Assembly: GCF_021117275.1 (NCBI RefSeq) | Contig: NZ_CP088245.1 | Location: 5,074,673-5,138,672 of the forward strand | DNA from: Metabacillus sp. B2-18 | Lineage (GTDB): Bacteria; Bacillota; Bacilli; Bacillales; Bacillaceae | Direction: 5' to 3' | Length of the DNA stretch: 64,000 nucleotides | Program-made: the position numbers and the translations under genes | Shown here: positions 1 to 7,895 of the stretch, piece after piece | Layout: every line of letters begins with the position of its first letter | Numbering within the stretch: the stretch's first letter is position 1 | Notes under the pieces: model-generated | Told to the model about the DNA's origin: nothing | Seen by the model: only the letters and a program-made list of their open reading frames with translations | The model's database searches: none

Positions 1-1101
1 GATGTTGGACTTGATAGAGATGTAAATGATCTTAGCGGTGGGCAACGTACGAAAGTTTTGCTAGCTAAGCTTTTGTTAGAAAAACCTGAAATCCTATTAC
101 TAGACGAGCCTACGAACTATTTAGATGAACAGCATATCGAATGGTTAAAGCGATATTTACAGGAATATGAGAATGCATTTATCTTAATTTCACATGATAT
201 TCCATTCTTGAACAATGTTGTTAACTTGATCTATCACATGGAAAATCAAGAGTTGAACCGCTATGTTGGTGACTATGATAACTTCTTGAAAATATATGAA
301 ATGAAAAAGCAACAGCTAGAGTCTGCTTACAAGCGTCAACAACAAGAAATTGCTGATTTAAAGGATTTCGTTGCTCGTAACAAGGCAAGTGTTGCGACTC
401 GTAATATGGCGATGTCTCGTCAAAAGAAGCTCGACAAAATGGAAGTTATTGAATTGGGGAAAGAGAAACCAAAACCTGAGTTTCATTTCAAAGAAGCTCG
501 CACAGCTAGTCGCTGGATTTTCGAGACTAAAGATCTTGTTATTGGTTACAATGAACCACTTTCTCGTCCTCTAAATCTGAAAATGGAACGCGGGCAAAAA
601 ATTGCTTTCGTTGGTGCAAACGGTATCGGGAAGTCTACCCTGTTAAAAAGTATTCTTGGGTTGATAAATCCGATTTCGGGTGAAGTGGAACGCGGTGAGC
701 ATCAACATATCGGGTACTTCGAGCAGGAAGTTAAACAATCTAACTACAACACTTGTATTGAAGAAATTTGGAGCACGTTCCCAAGCATGAATCAGGCTGA
801 AGTCCGTGCTGCTCTTGCAAAATGTGGATTAACAACGAAACATATTGAAAGTAAAGTCGAAGTCCTTTCAGGTGGCGAAAAAGCCAAAGTTAGATTGTGT
901 AAAATTCTTAACACAGAAACGAATTTATTAATTCTAGATGAACCTACCAATCACTTAGATGTAGATGCAAAAGAAGAATTGAAGCGTGCTCTAAAGGAAT
1001 ATCGCGGAAGTATCTTAATGGTATCACACGAACCTGATTTCTATCGTGAAATTGCGACTGATATTTGGAATTGTGAGGATTGGACTACAAAAGTATTCTA
1101 A
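1..1101 (+). CDS. ABC-F family ATP-binding protein, 5' end outside window
   Basis: The reading frame is open from base 1, so the gene starts before the window and only the last 366 codons are seen. It holds the end of the first ATPase domain (signature LSGGQ near residue 14, Walker B LLLDEPTNYLD) and a complete second domain (Walker A GANGIGKST, signature LSGGEKAKVR, Walker B LILDEPTNHLD), separated by a charged helical linker typical of ABC-F proteins. No membrane segments are present. ABC-F proteins bind the ribosomal E site and act as translation factors or antibiotic-protection factors. The sequence resembles the YkpA/YbiT type more than known resistance types, but this is recognition by eye. 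The gene is followed by a terminator at 1113-1146 and lies outside the integrated elements. Confidence 0.85.
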   Translation, partial: DVGLDRDVNDLSGGQRTKVLLAKLLLEKPEILLLDEPTNYLDEQHIEWLKRYLQEYENAFILISHDIPFLNNVVNLIYHMENQELNRYVGDYDNFLKIYEMKKQQLESAYKRQQQEIADLKDFVARNKASVATRNMAMSRQKKLDKMEVIELGKEKPKPEFHFKEARTASRWIFETKDLVIGYNEPLSRPLNLKMERGQKIAFVGANGIGKSTLLKSILGLINPISGEVERGEHQHIGYFEQEVKQSNYNTCIEEIWSTFPSMNQAEVRAALAKCGLTTKHIESKVEVLSGGEKAKVRLCKILNTETNLLILDEPTNHLDVDAKEELKRALKEYRGSILMVSHEPDFYREIATDIWNCEDWTTKVF

Positions 1102-1112
1102 AAATACAGATT

Positions 1113-1146
1113 AAGGGTACCTCAGTAAAATCTGGGGTACCCTTTT
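1113..1146 (+). terminator. Rho-independent terminator of the ABC-F gene
   Basis: The inverted repeat AAGGGTACC/GGTACCCTT lies 12 bases after the stop codon and is followed by TTTT. Confidence 0.8.
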
Positions 1147-1628
1147 CTATCTATACTCGTAATGGGTTAGCCACACATTCAATGTGGCTTGTGTGTGGTT
1201 AGTCACTACTTTTAATGGAAGGTATTTTAAGATTTTCTAACTTAACTAATTACATTAAATCAGCGCTATTAGTACATGCCAGAATGTATATGATTTTATT
1301 AAAAGGAGATTGTTGAAGCATATATGTACATACTGCTATCAGTGATCACATCAACGATACTGGCAACGGATATTAATGGTAAAAATGCTGTCATATCAAC
1401 AATTAACAAAAAAGTATCAGATGTTTAAGGCTACTCTGATACGTTTTCATTTCATAGAATGTTATCACGGCTATATATAGGATTAGTCAAAAGCCTTTCA
1501 AGAATTGTTTTTCTATCCTTTATCTGATGAGAGATAGCTACCTTCTTTTAACATTATTATGAAAAGGTAGGAGCAGGGAATTCATCAATTCTCATACGAA
1601 GTAAACTATATGGTTTTTCCCGCAGGTC
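1147..1628. other. Intergenic stretch with hairpins and one doubtful 34-codon ORF
   Basis: No convincing gene is present. A GC-richer hairpin built on GTGTGG/CCACAC lies at about 1165-1205. A 34-codon ORF (MYILLSVITSTILA...) runs from 1324 to 1428. It has an AAAAGGAG sequence about 15 bases upstream, which is too far for normal initiation. A hairpin (GTATCAGA/TCTGATAC, 1414-1442) overlaps its stop. It could be a small peptide gene or chance. Confidence 0.35.
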
Positions 1629-2654
1629 TCATCCATAATGAAATCTCGCCTGCCGATGTAATTGATTCACAATGACATATATGTATTGATCGGGGCCAAT
1701 CGAAAAAGTATCCGGCCATAAAATTCTCGGGTCATGTGCAATGGTTTCCATTGCGCCATTCGGCAATATCTTCCGGATACTGTTGTTTTCATAGTCTCCC
1801 GCATAAACGGTTCCTTTTGCGCCGGTAATCATTCCATCAGACGCACCTTTTTCCCCCCAATACTGCACATATTGGGATAAATTCATGTCCTGTATCTGTC
1901 TGTCTCTTAGGGCTTCTGTTGAGATTGAGAACAGTTGACGGCTGGTTAGAGGAGCATAAAATAAAACCTTTCCATCAGGAGAAATCGCTAAACTATCGGA
2001 AGCCAATCTAAATGGGAAAGTCGAGCCGTCCGGGTTTCGATTCATCAAAATTTCACCTTCTACTTTCGGTAAAAAATAGGGATCAGGTGAAGTTGATATT
2101 GCCCCATTTAACCGTCTAAACGCGTTCCCATTTTCTAAATCTACGACGATAATAGCCCCTGGCCCTCTGGTAGAAGAATCCGTTATATATGCATACCCTG
2201 CTCTTCCAACCCGAAAATCCAAACGGACATCATTCAGATAAGTTGTTGGCAAGACAACATCTTCTGTAAAGGTATATACTCTCCTTATTGTATTCGTGCT
2301 TAAATCAACAGCAACTAATTTTGCTCCCCCTTTAATAGGTACAGAAAAATTTGGTGCCCCTGTATCTAGTACCCAAAGTGTTCCTCTTCCATCAGCAACG
2401 ATACTTTGGACACTTACGAAAGACATTGTAATATTACCATAATTAATCAAATTTATTTCTAAATTGGGATAAGGCTGCAATTCACCCTCAACAATTTCCG
2501 CCACAGTAAATTGAACGTCGTCTCCCCATTTCGGAAAGCAGACAAAAATACGACCGGTTTCGGAAACGCTGACACCTGTAGGCATAGCCCCATAAAAAGC
2601 ATGCACCAGTTCAAACTGACCAAAATATTTTTCCATAGGTAAAATAGGTTGCAT
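1629..2654 (-). CDS. Major royal jelly/yellow-family beta-propeller protein
   Basis: The 341-residue protein looks like a six-bladed propeller of the MRJP/yellow family, also related to SMP-30/gluconolactonases. Recognisable segments are GRIFVCFPKWGDDV near the N-terminus, WVLDTGAPNF, YLNDVRLDF, YITDSSTRGPGAIIVVDL and a closing propeller repeat near the C-terminus. No signal peptide is visible, so a cytoplasmic location is likely. The ATG at 2654 is chosen because GAGGAGG lies just upstream of it; an upstream in-frame ATG would place this site inside the gene. Bacterial members of the family have no settled function. It lies immediately outside element A, facing away from it. Confidence 0.7.
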   Translation of the reverse strand: MQPILPMEKYFGQFELVHAFYGAMPTGVSVSETGRIFVCFPKWGDDVQFTVAEIVEGELQPYPNLEINLINYGNITMSFVSVQSIVADGRGTLWVLDTGAPNFSVPIKGGAKLVAVDLSTNTIRRVYTFTEDVVLPTTYLNDVRLDFRVGRAGYAYITDSSTRGPGAIIVVDLENGNAFRRLNGAISTSPDPYFLPKVEGEILMNRNPDGSTFPFRLASDSLAISPDGKVLFYAPLTSRQLFSISTEALRDRQIQDMNLSQYVQYWGEKGASDGMITGAKGTVYAGDYENNSIRKILPNGAMETIAHDPRILWPDTFSIGPDQYIYVIVNQLHRQARFHYG

Positions 2655-2831
2655 GAATGATATCCTCCTCATCAAATCCGAACGGATATCAACTATATAT
2701 GATGAAAATTTTTTGTAGTGCCTGGTTCTTGATAAATTTTTCTATCGTAATGGATGCTGTGGGTTTCAACTTCCCATTTTTAAAAATGTTGGTTTTATTA
2801 ACGCTAGAATGAAATTATTTATGAACCTCAT

Positions 2832-2849
2832 TTACTTATGATACGGTTC
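2832..2849. repeat. Outer att-like site of element A (third rlmH-end copy)
   Basis: The segment TTACTTATGATACGGTTC matches the rlmH 3' end (ACTTGTGATACGGTTC) at 15 of 16 positions. Read on the minus strand it supplies the last codons and stop of the large serine recombinase. It is shorter and less exact than the other two copies, as expected for the junction between an incoming att half and the chromosome. Confidence 0.65.
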
Positions 2850-4368
2850 TGCCCGCTTTATTAGATGGTAAACTAGGGACAGAAGAAAACCAGAAGGTTA
2901 TCTCTTTGACATCCTTCCGGTTCTCCTCCATCTGTATTTCTTTTATTAAAGATCTAATGAGTAGTTTTCTTTCTTCATCACTGACAAGTGCAAAGAACTG
3001 TTCAAAGTTCTTCAAAGTGTCTAGAATTAAGTCTTTATCAACCTTTTCTTCATTGGACGTAATTTCTTGCTCTAATCGTCTAATACCTCTCTCGATATCT
3101 TTTATTTGTTTTTCAATACCTATCATTAGACGATTATATGTTGTACTTTCAATATTACCCATAAAGTAATCCTCATCTAATTTTGACCGTCTTTCGATTA
3201 ATTCTTTTTGTTTCTTCTTATAAAGATTAATTTCTGCTTGATATGCTTCTTTTGCAACTACATTGTCTTTACCTAACTCTTTTATTAAGGCATTCAATAC
3301 ATCACCATTATTGACTAGAAAACTTATTTCTTTAAAGACCTTTTCTTCTACAATTTCTTTTTTAATTAAGTTAGCTCTACAGACTGACTTACCTTTGCTA
3401 TGAAATGATTGACACATATAATAGAAATGGTAATCACCATTTTTCTTTTTTGATTTACTCATAACGGTACCTGCACCACATTTTGGACACTTTAGAATAC
3501 CGGACAAGTAGAAATTCCCATTGAAATTTCTGTTTGTTGTAAATGTTTTCTTTTGCAGCTTATTCACTGTTTGGACTTTTTCCCATAATTCTTTTTCAAT
3601 TATTGGCTCATGAATTCCATCTACTATTATAGGTTCAGTCCTTCCTTTCCTTCTTTTAGTACTCCAATCTTGATGCTTTTTCCATACCATTTTACCAATA
3701 TAGATGTGATTATTTAAAATCAGCTTAATCCCAGGTATACTAAAAGCTTTCCCTTTCTTAGTCTTAATTCCTTTGGTATTCAATTCATTTGCTATATATT
3801 TGTAACCTTTTCCCTCTGCCCGGTGTTTAAATATCTCCTTTACAATTGATTCTTCTCTTTCATTAACAACTAGTGCTTTATCTATTGTGTCGTAACCTAA
3901 AATAGCTCCACCATTCCATAAACCTTTTTCTGCTCGTTTTTGCATTCCTGCATTTACACGTTCAATTATCATTGACCTTTCGAATCTTGCAAATGTACTA
4001 AGAAAAGATATATACATGTATCCGTTGCTATCTGACGAGTCAATATCTCCCGATGTAATCACTAATTTTTTATTATTAGGATTCAATTCATCATTAATCA
4101 GTAGGATAACATCAGCATTGTTTCTAGAAATTCTATCTACATGCCATGCTAAAATTACATCAAATTTGTCATTTCGCAAGTCTGTTATAAGTCTTTGGAA
4201 CTCAGGTCTATTTAAATCTTTACCCGAATATCCTTCATCTCGATATACGTCATATATTTCATAGCCTTTACCATCCGCATAATTCTTTATTAAATCTTCT
4301 TGAAAATCGAGAGATTGGCCTTTTGTCTGTTCTTCAGTTGATACTCTTGTATAAACTGCAGCCTTCAT
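2836..4368 (-). CDS. Large serine recombinase (integrase)
   Basis: The 510-residue protein belongs to the large serine recombinases, which integrate and excise DNA at short att sites through a phosphoserine intermediate. The catalytic N-terminal resolvase domain (about residues 1-145) has YTRVSTEEQ with the nucleophilic Ser10, and an AWHVDRISR segment. A recombinase domain follows (about 155-260), then a zinc ribbon with CPKCGAG near residue 297 and further cysteines to about 330, and a long charged coiled coil (about 365-450). The start has the site AGGGGTG upstream. Its final codons are written in the att-like site at 2832-2849, so the gene abuts its own recombination site. It is probably the enzyme that moved element A, and perhaps element B in trans. 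Confidence 0.9.
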   Translation of the reverse strand: MKAAVYTRVSTEEQTKGQSLDFQEDLIKNYADGKGYEIYDVYRDEGYSGKDLNRPEFQRLITDLRNDKFDVILAWHVDRISRNNADVILLINDELNPNNKKLVITSGDIDSSDSNGYMYISFLSTFARFERSMIIERVNAGMQKRAEKGLWNGGAILGYDTIDKALVVNEREESIVKEIFKHRAEGKGYKYIANELNTKGIKTKKGKAFSIPGIKLILNNHIYIGKMVWKKHQDWSTKRRKGRTEPIIVDGIHEPIIEKELWEKVQTVNKLQKKTFTTNRNFNGNFYLSGILKCPKCGAGTVMSKSKKKNGDYHFYYMCQSFHSKGKSVCRANLIKKEIVEEKVFKEISFLVNNGDVLNALIKELGKDNVVAKEAYQAEINLYKKKQKELIERRSKLDEDYFMGNIESTTYNRLMIGIEKQIKDIERGIRRLEQEITSNEEKVDKDLILDTLKNFEQFFALVSDEERKLLIRSLIKEIQMEENRKDVKEITFWFSSVPSLPSNKAGRTVS

Positions 4369-4370
4369 TT

Positions 4371-4502
4371 TTAAACACCCCTGTCTTTCTTTTGAATGTT
4401 TTTAAATTCAATTGAGTATTTTTTTATCAGCATTGCAAGAGTTTGTATTGCCTCTTGCTTCATGTCTTCTGCTTTACTTTGTACAAATAAAGATTTTCTC
4501 AT
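4371..4502 (-). CDS. Small basic protein directly upstream of the integrase
   Basis: This 43-codon ORF (MRKSLFVQSKAEDMKQ... ending KKDRGV) starts with ATG after AGGGGTGAAAAA, a good ribosome binding site. Its stop is two bases before the recombinase start, and the recombinase ribosome binding site lies in its last codons. That arrangement suggests translational coupling. The product is lysine-rich and probably helical. I do not recognise a family. A role as a recombination directionality factor or accessory protein is possible but is only inferred from position. Confidence 0.6.
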   Translation of the reverse strand: MRKSLFVQSKAEDMKQEAIQTLAMLIKKYSIEFKNIQKKDRGV

Positions 4503-4583
4503 TTTTTCACCCCTAATAACTTTTACTTTTAGTGGTATTTACTTTGGTGGGTAGCGATAAGTATAATTTCTTGAAATTGGGTA

Positions 4584-5381
4584 TTACACTACGAACCTAT
4601 TAATATTCGATACTTGGTCAATCCATAATTTTCTTATATGTTCGTCAAAGTCTATAATTGTCTGGTCTTTAAACAGATTTTTTATAACTCTTCTATAATG
4701 CCTTGAAAACTCATTAATCGTCATATCACCTTTTTGCAAACAAATAATTATAGCTTTATAAATCGGTGGGACCTTAATATCCTTATCAACTATCCACCCG
4801 GAGTAATATTTATTAAAAGATGGTGGGTGGTTAGCTAGATCGGCTAGTACTAATTTCGATTTATAGACGATTTCCACTCTTGTTAACTCACCTTTAATTA
4901 CTTCTCTGTTTAATAGTTCTTGTTTTTTGTCATATATTCGGCAATAACCGTTTTTCCCCCGTTGACCTTTACCCCCAAAGTATCGTGTCCCTTGAAATAA
5001 ATTCATCTCCCTGCCTGTATTAGAAGTAACAAGCAAATTACTTTGATGTATGGGAAAGTCAAATGCAACATCCATAGAAACAAAATAAACATCTCGACTT
5101 ATCTCTTTCAGTTTCTTTAGTAATGATGAAAATTCACATAAGTATTCCGGTTGAGTTTCTAATCGGAGTTTCCCAACTGGCTTCCATATTTCGTATTTAG
5201 ACTGATAATAAAGTTTAATATAAGTATCATTTTTGGTTATCTGCAAACAACGGTGATAGTGAAAACCCTCATTACTTTTTATGTCGCTAATATTCCAGTC
5301 ATCCTTTATTGCATCAAAGATGTTTAGAGGTATGTTGACATATTCTAATACCAATTTGTCTAGCTTTACACTGGCTAACAA
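4584..5381 (-). CDS. Replication-initiation-like protein (Rep family, tentative)
   Basis: The protein is about 265 residues long. Near residues 135-185 it has a pattern seen in rolling-circle or relaxase-like replication initiators: RYFGGKGQRG, CRIYDKKQE, then ELTRVEIVYK. The remainder is not distinctive. A TTG at 5381 sits at good distance from AAGGAG; the ATG at 5390 would touch that site directly. An initiator in an integrated element would allow replication after excision, as in SCC elements and phage satellites. Assignment is by motif resemblance only. A catalytic tyrosine cannot be fixed without alignment. Confidence 0.5.
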   Translation of the reverse strand: MLASVKLDKLVLEYVNIPLNIFDAIKDDWNISDIKSNEGFHYHRCLQITKNDTYIKLYYQSKYEIWKPVGKLRLETQPEYLCEFSSLLKKLKEISRDVYFVSMDVAFDFPIHQSNLLVTSNTGREMNLFQGTRYFGGKGQRGKNGYCRIYDKKQELLNREVIKGELTRVEIVYKSKLVLADLANHPPSFNKYYSGWIVDKDIKVPPIYKAIIICLQKGDMTINEFSRHYRRVIKNLFKDQTIIDFDEHIRKLWIDQVSNINRFVV

Positions 5382-5716
5382 TAAGCTCATCTCCTTAATA
5401 TCTGGTTTAAGGCGATAAGTTTTTTAAGTTTATAAGTGATGATTGGTTGATAGATTAAGTACTTAATTACAAGAACTTAATCGTTACAATAGTTAATTTA
5501 GCGAAATGGTTATTTACGCCACGAGAACCTTTATATGAATATTATTTGTGTTTAATAGGGGTTAACATGGTGTCACCTTTTAAAATTGCATAGCAACCAA
5601 TCTCGTTACATTTAACATATTGGATAAATCATCTCTTTTTTAAATACGATTGAAATTTTTTATAAAAAAAGATCAAGCTACACAGCTTGACCTTTATACC
5701 GGACTTTTAAAACATC
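5382..5716. other. Intergenic stretch with terminator of the GIY-YIG operon
   Basis: AT-rich and without a plausible gene. At 5665-5697 a minus-strand hairpin (AGGTCAAGCT/AGCTTGATCT) is followed by a T run and ends the operon 7063-5717. The rest probably holds the promoter of the Rep-like gene. Confidence 0.6.
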
Positions 5717-6052
5717 CTAATATCGATACTTGTTTAGCTTAGGATTTAACAACCTGATATATTCTCTCTCTAAGGAAGTTACATCTCCTTCTAGATTCTT
5801 AATACCAATTAGCAGTACTTCTTGGAAATGGCCGGTTAGTTTATCTTGATATAAATGTTCCGGAACTCTCTTACGTAAATTAGTTGAAGAACCAACATAA
5901 AGTACTTCAAGTCGATAGTTAAGTACTGCATAAACCCCTCTCTTATAACCTTTTTTTGCACTTTGGCTAAACCATGTTGATATATCAGTCCTATTGAATC
6001 CTGGTGTAACTATATAATCATCAAATAAACTAAGACATTTGTTAATCTCCAT
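5717..6052 (-). CDS. GIY-YIG domain protein
   Basis: The 111-residue protein has a GIY-YIG nuclease fold. GVYAVLN and LYVGSSTNLRKRVPEH (about residues 39-68) give the GIY and YIG strands and the conserved arginine, and a glutamate in SLEREYI near residue 94 fits the metal ligand. It covers little more than the catalytic domain, as in small homing-type or repair-type members. The start overlaps the end of the upstream 62-codon gene (TAAATG), and both follow the serine recombinase at 6245-7063, so the three genes form one operon ended by the terminator at 5665-5697. Confidence 0.75.
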   Translation of the reverse strand: MEINKCLSLFDDYIVTPGFNRTDISTWFSQSAKKGYKRGVYAVLNYRLEVLYVGSSTNLRKRVPEHLYQDKLTGHFQEVLLIGIKNLEGDVTSLEREYIRLLNPKLNKYRY

Positions 6053-6241
6053 TTAATTTTCTCCTCTCCAACCCAACTCTTTTTTTATTTTTTCTTCAAT
6101 TTTTTCAATACGAACCTTTTCTTTTGCTAGTTCTTCAAACCATTGTTTATCGCCTAGTTCAAGTGCCTGGTGCATAAGTTCTAAGTAGTCTTTTGAGGAT
6201 TTTCTTGGTAGATTTATCAATCTCTCAATATCATATTTCAA
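6053..6241 (-). CDS. Small hypothetical protein in recombinase operon
   Basis: A 62-residue charged, helical protein begins with TTG after GGGGGC. It lies three bases after the recombinase gene and directly abuts the GIY-YIG gene, so it is probably translated in the same operon. I do not recognise a family. The C-terminal half (EELAKEKVRIEKIEEKIKKE) looks like a coiled coil. Confidence 0.6.
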   Translation of the reverse strand: MKYDIERLINLPRKSSKDYLELMHQALELGDKQWFEELAKEKVRIEKIEEKIKKELGWRGEN

Positions 6242-6244
6242 AAG

Positions 6245-7063
6245 CTATGCCCCCTTTCTTTGATTTCTTCTTAATTGGGATTGAACTTTGCCGAAAGAAA
6301 TTACATTAATAAGTGGTGGATGTTGGCCTTTTACAATTAAATCTAAATGTCTTACTTCTCCCAAGTAGAAGCGATTAGTTAAGATATTTCGTATCGCCAT
6401 AGTAGAAAAATCTTTTCCATGATGGGTTTTATAACCTAACTCACATAAATTATGTTGAACCTTCCTAATGGATTTTAAGTCTAAATAACTTCTAAATATT
6501 TCTTTAACAATTTCCACTTTCCCGTCATCAAGTACCACAATAGGCTTTTGAACCCCTTCATGCTTCCACTTGTAGCCAAGTGGAGGATTCCCACAAGCCT
6601 TAGTTCCACCTTTAGCCTTTTGACGTCTTCCATTTGCCAGCTTCATATTGATGCTTAATCGATCGTATTGATCAAGTAATTCCATCATTCCATTAAGTAA
6701 AAAGTCATTTGGATCTCTGTCGTAAATGGAATAGGTAGGTTGTTCAATGCTAGTTACTCTTACACTGTCTTTCATAAGTTGTCTTTTTATCATTACCTTC
6801 GCATTATCTGCCCTCCATAAGCGGCTAGTATTCATTACAACTACTCTTTTGATAACTCCCTCAGATAAAGCAGCAAATAAATCTGTTATCCCATCACGTG
6901 GAAATAAAGTACCACTTACTCCTAAATCCCTAAAAACTGTAACTATTTCTAACTTATTTATTTTGCAATACTCTTTAATAGCTGTTTCTTGAACATCTTT
7001 TCCATATCCTTTTTCAGCTTGGGTTTCAGTCGAAACACGAACATAACCAAATACTTTTTCCAT
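6245..7063 (-). CDS. Serine recombinase without zinc ribbon
   Basis: The 272-residue protein has a resolvase catalytic domain (GYVRVSTETQ with the nucleophile Ser11, FRDLGVSGT, and VVMNTSRLWR) and a following recombinase domain (GYKWKHEG to about 270). It lacks the cysteine ribbon and long coiled coil of the integrase at 2836-4368, so it is an intermediate-size member. It heads a three-gene operon with a 62-residue protein and a GIY-YIG protein. Together with the larger recombinase it could form a pair, as ccrA and ccrB do in SCC elements, but the two are not adjacent and the similarity to Ccr proteins was not tested. Its own function could also be resolution or inversion. Confidence 0.8.
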   Translation of the reverse strand: MEKVFGYVRVSTETQAEKGYGKDVQETAIKEYCKINKLEIVTVFRDLGVSGTLFPRDGITDLFAALSEGVIKRVVVMNTSRLWRADNAKVMIKRQLMKDSVRVTSIEQPTYSIYDRDPNDFLLNGMMELLDQYDRLSINMKLANGRRQKAKGGTKACGNPPLGYKWKHEGVQKPIVVLDDGKVEIVKEIFRSYLDLKSIRKVQHNLCELGYKTHHGKDFSTMAIRNILTNRFYLGEVRHLDLIVKGQHPPLINVISFGKVQSQLRRNQRKGA

Positions 7064-7212
7064 ACATACACGACCTTCCTAAATTTGTAAAACGAGTATA
7101 GGACCTCTCGTTACTTTTGTAAACTCTTATGTATAAGATGTTATAAAAAAGCAGCCAAACAACATGTATAATTACTTTTTACAGCGTTTCTTACTCAAAT
7201 TGTTCAAAAAAA

Positions 7213-7240
7213 AGACAAGGACCAAAAGTTGGCCTTGTCT
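7213..7240 (-). terminator. Terminator of the gene at 7241-7705
   Basis: A minus-strand hairpin AGACAAGGCC/GGACCTTGTCT followed by a run of T residues lies directly after the stop codon. Confidence 0.8.
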
Positions 7241-7705
7241 CTAAATTAATGTAGAAAAACTCATGAAGTCTAGATATCTTATTTTTAAACGGCGTTCAAT
7301 CGTAGTAGTAGATCGCCTATGAGCTACGCTTTCACTGATATTTAGAGATCTTAAATACTGTGAAACATCTATTCTAGTCGAATTAGGATTGTCTTCTATA
7401 AATTCGAATACCAAACTTAAGGCTTGATTATCTAAAGCAGCGTTAGCTAAGAACACTTGTCTTGCGTCTTTAGGTAGAGATAGAAACTCCCTACCTTTAG
7501 GTGTTAATTCAGAATGATTTTTTCCCGCCAAACTAATCATACCCAGTTGCTCTCCAGCCAATCTATAATAACGTCCTTGCCTCTCAACTTTTCCTATTGC
7601 ATGTGCAATTTCTTGATAGGTTCTCGCTCCACGCGCAACTGCTTCTATACCTCTAATGACATCTTCAAGTCTATCTGCTTGGGGAATAACTGCCGAATTT
7701 AACAT
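7241..7705 (-). CDS. Winged-helix-like protein, possible regulator
   Basis: This 154-residue protein has a DNA-binding look. RTYQEIAHAIGKVERQGRYY (about 28-47) reads as a helix-turn-helix, ELTPKGREFL as a winged-helix wing, and a second helical region ends in STTTIERRLKIRYL. No gene name is recognised. ATG is preceded by AAGGAGTGG. It is transcribed divergently from the 603-residue gene at 7896-9707, with about 190 bp of shared promoter region, and has its own terminator. Such domains are often found beside restriction or defence genes, so a regulatory role for its neighbour is plausible but inferred. Confidence 0.55.
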   Translation of the reverse strand: MLNSAVIPQADRLEDVIRGIEAVARGARTYQEIAHAIGKVERQGRYYRLAGEQLGMISLAGKNHSELTPKGREFLSLPKDARQVFLANAALDNQALSLVFEFIEDNPNSTRIDVSQYLRSLNISESVAHRRSTTTIERRLKIRYLDFMSFSTLI

Positions 7706-7895
7706 CGCTCCACTCCTTATGAGAGAAAAAAGAATATGTTAAATCATACCATATATTGATTTATGTAAGAAGTCTTTATTTCATATTTACATACAATCGA
7801 CCACTTCTTTTAATCTATTGAATTACCTTTTTAATCCAATAAACACTTAAATATGATAAAATATATTCGAGCCTTTAGTGCTATGGAGGGGAATT

